A stretch of 64,000 nucleotides of DNA from Anas platyrhynchos (taxonomy: Eukaryota; Chordata; Aves; Anseriformes; Anatidae), in the NCBI RefSeq assembly GCF_047663525.1, contig NC_092589.1:104716001-104780000 (forward strand), read 5' to 3'. Positions 62,601 to 64,000 of the stretch are shown here, one piece after another. Made by a program: the position numbers and the translations under genes. The notes beneath the pieces were generated by a model. The model was not told where the DNA came from. It saw nothing but the letters and a program-made list of their open reading frames with translations, and did no database searches. The stretch's first letter is position 1; each line of letters starts with the position of its first letter.

Positions 62601-64000
62601 TGTAGTTTTATTCCTTTAGATAGCTTTTGCCTATTTGTCTACCAATGTAACAAATGTAGGATTCAAAGATCAATTATGTACTATTTTCATGAACATTTAA
62701 TGTATTCTGCAATCATCTTACTTGGGCTAAGATAGTGACAAGCATCTGTGTTTATCCATGCAGTTCAGGCCATTTTCTTACTCTGGGAAGTCGAGAAAAA
62801 CATTCCCTCCCTGTACCTAACAGCTTCAGTAAAGTGCCCCTTGCATTTGCTATACTTGAGTCCCATCTCTTCCTGAACATCAAGATCTCTGAACCAGAGA
62901 GAAAATGTAAGGCAGGGGGTATAATCACAGGGAGCAGACCCGGGCCTTTTGAGGATGCTGTGGGGTTTCCAAAAAGAATCTAAAATCTTTCTTGCAGACT
63001 AAAACATCTCCCTTTCCCTGGTGGGTGAAGTCAAAGCTCAATCTACCTGGAAGTGAAGAAATCTCCTTTTCTTAAAGAGCGTCACTATAAATGGCTCAGT
63101 TATAAATAAAAGCTGCAAAATAAATACTTTGTGCAAGAGACTATTTTTTAAGGCAGGAATATTGCATGGTGATTTAATTAAAAAATCCAGTGCTTTCTCC
63201 ATCCTTTGACAAAGAAAACCAGATTCTTTCTTGCACTTTGAGGGGCACTGTTTCTCCTGGATTTAATTCTTGGATATTGTGGTGTTCACTGAGCCTCCAT
63301 CCTCCAGCAAATAAAGAGAAGGATTGGAGTTCATCTTCCACCAAGCAATGAAATGTGTCAGTGAATGCTCCCGAGGACAAATGCTGCCAGCTGCAGATGT
63401 TCCCTGATGCACTTCACTCCTCTTTACTGTACTTCACTTCCCTTTCCATCCTATAAAATATTTGGGGCAGACACTCCACTCTGAACTGATTCATACCTGC
63501 TGGGAACAGTGTTCAAGAGCTCAGGAATAAAAGAACCTTCTTCATTTATTTGTTTTTACCTTATTAAACCAAAACCAGATTGTGTCAAATTATGTATTTG
63601 GTTGTATCACAATCATCTTAGCACATGTATCTGCAGTATTCAGCAACTTACAAACACATGTTCATACAAATAGCTTTATGCATGAGATATTTACAGTGGT
63701 TTGGGGGTTACTCAAGTACTGATGTCCTCGTGTGTTTGCATATGCAGGATCAGGGCACAGCTTTCTGGGTAGTCATTTGTAGACAGGGACATGATACGCT
63801 GTGTTTCACACTGTGACAGATCTTGTAGTAATACCAAAATCTTCAAGAAAGAATCCCACAAGAGTGTGACTCAGACCAGTCTTGACTGTCAGCATGAGTA
63901 AGGAATCAAATGCTCGGGGAAAAAAATAAAAAATAGGAAGCATCAAAGCAAGGAGCCACAGCTTTGTAACTGTTCTGAAGCATCTAAAGCCAAACCTAGC

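Larger units (their letters stand above)
55706..64000. other. Intergenic DNA, no supported gene
   Basis: AT-rich single-copy DNA to the right edge. Contains a T-rich tract (56,253-56,288), A29 (58,205-58,233) and A31 (59,603-59,633). No open frame with recognisable protein features. From human gene order the next gene away from MBOAT2 could be ASAP2, but I see no exon of it here. Confidence 0.5.

Noticed and set aside
41276-64000. Search for ASAP2 exons, tRNA genes or endogenous viral elements
   Set aside because: I found no recognisable exon, cloverleaf-like sequence, long terminal repeat pair or viral protein motif by eye. A homology search would be needed to exclude short ones.

Overview
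The window looks like nuclear DNA from a bird. It is dense in CR1 retrotransposon fragments, recognisable by their 3' ends (acagaatcacagaatcat... when antisense, gattctgtgattctatg when sense), and it has few other interspersed repeats. The young CR1 subfamily here resembles what I remember from ducks and geese, but that is a weak guess; only 'bird' is well supported. There is no bacterial, plasmid or CRISPR content.

Layout. (1) Bases 1 to about 13,600 are the 5' end of the first intron of a minus-strand gene. Its first coding exon (13,603-13,674), inside a CpG island, encodes 24 residues that I recognise as the start of MBOAT2, an ER lysophospholipid acyltransferase. Its other exons lie beyond the left edge. 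(2) A GC-rich promoter zone, a 200-base G-rich tract and an antisense CR1 occupy about 13,560-14,640. (3) From 16,458 to 40,786 lies a direct tandem amplification of three units, here called A, B and C. B and C have a period of exactly 6,066 bases. A has the same content plus a 6,134-base segment (about 17,388-23,521) that B and C lack. (4) From 41,276 to the end I see intergenic DNA with a few CR1 scraps and simple repeats, and no supported gene.

Each unit carries, on the minus strand, a TATA-like promoter, a short 5' untranslated exon, a 272-base intron, and a 336-codon reading frame. The predicted protein is ITPRIPL1-like: signal peptide, coiled coil, membrane segment and the N-terminal half of the Mab-21/nucleotidyltransferase-like fold. 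A stop codon ends the frame early. Decayed coding sequence for the missing C-terminal half follows in other frames. The stop is the same in all three copies, so it predates the amplification. The rest of each unit is mostly old CR1 DNA.

The array has a distinctive divergence pattern. Its outer left and outer right edges differ by about 1-2% from the internal copies, while the 5-kb gene-bearing core is almost identical in all three. This fits an initial non-homologous tandem duplication with a breakpoint inside a CR1, loss of a 6.1-kb segment from one unit, then unequal crossover and gene conversion. Positions and mismatches were read by eye from the sequence; family assignments rest on recalled family features, not on a database search.
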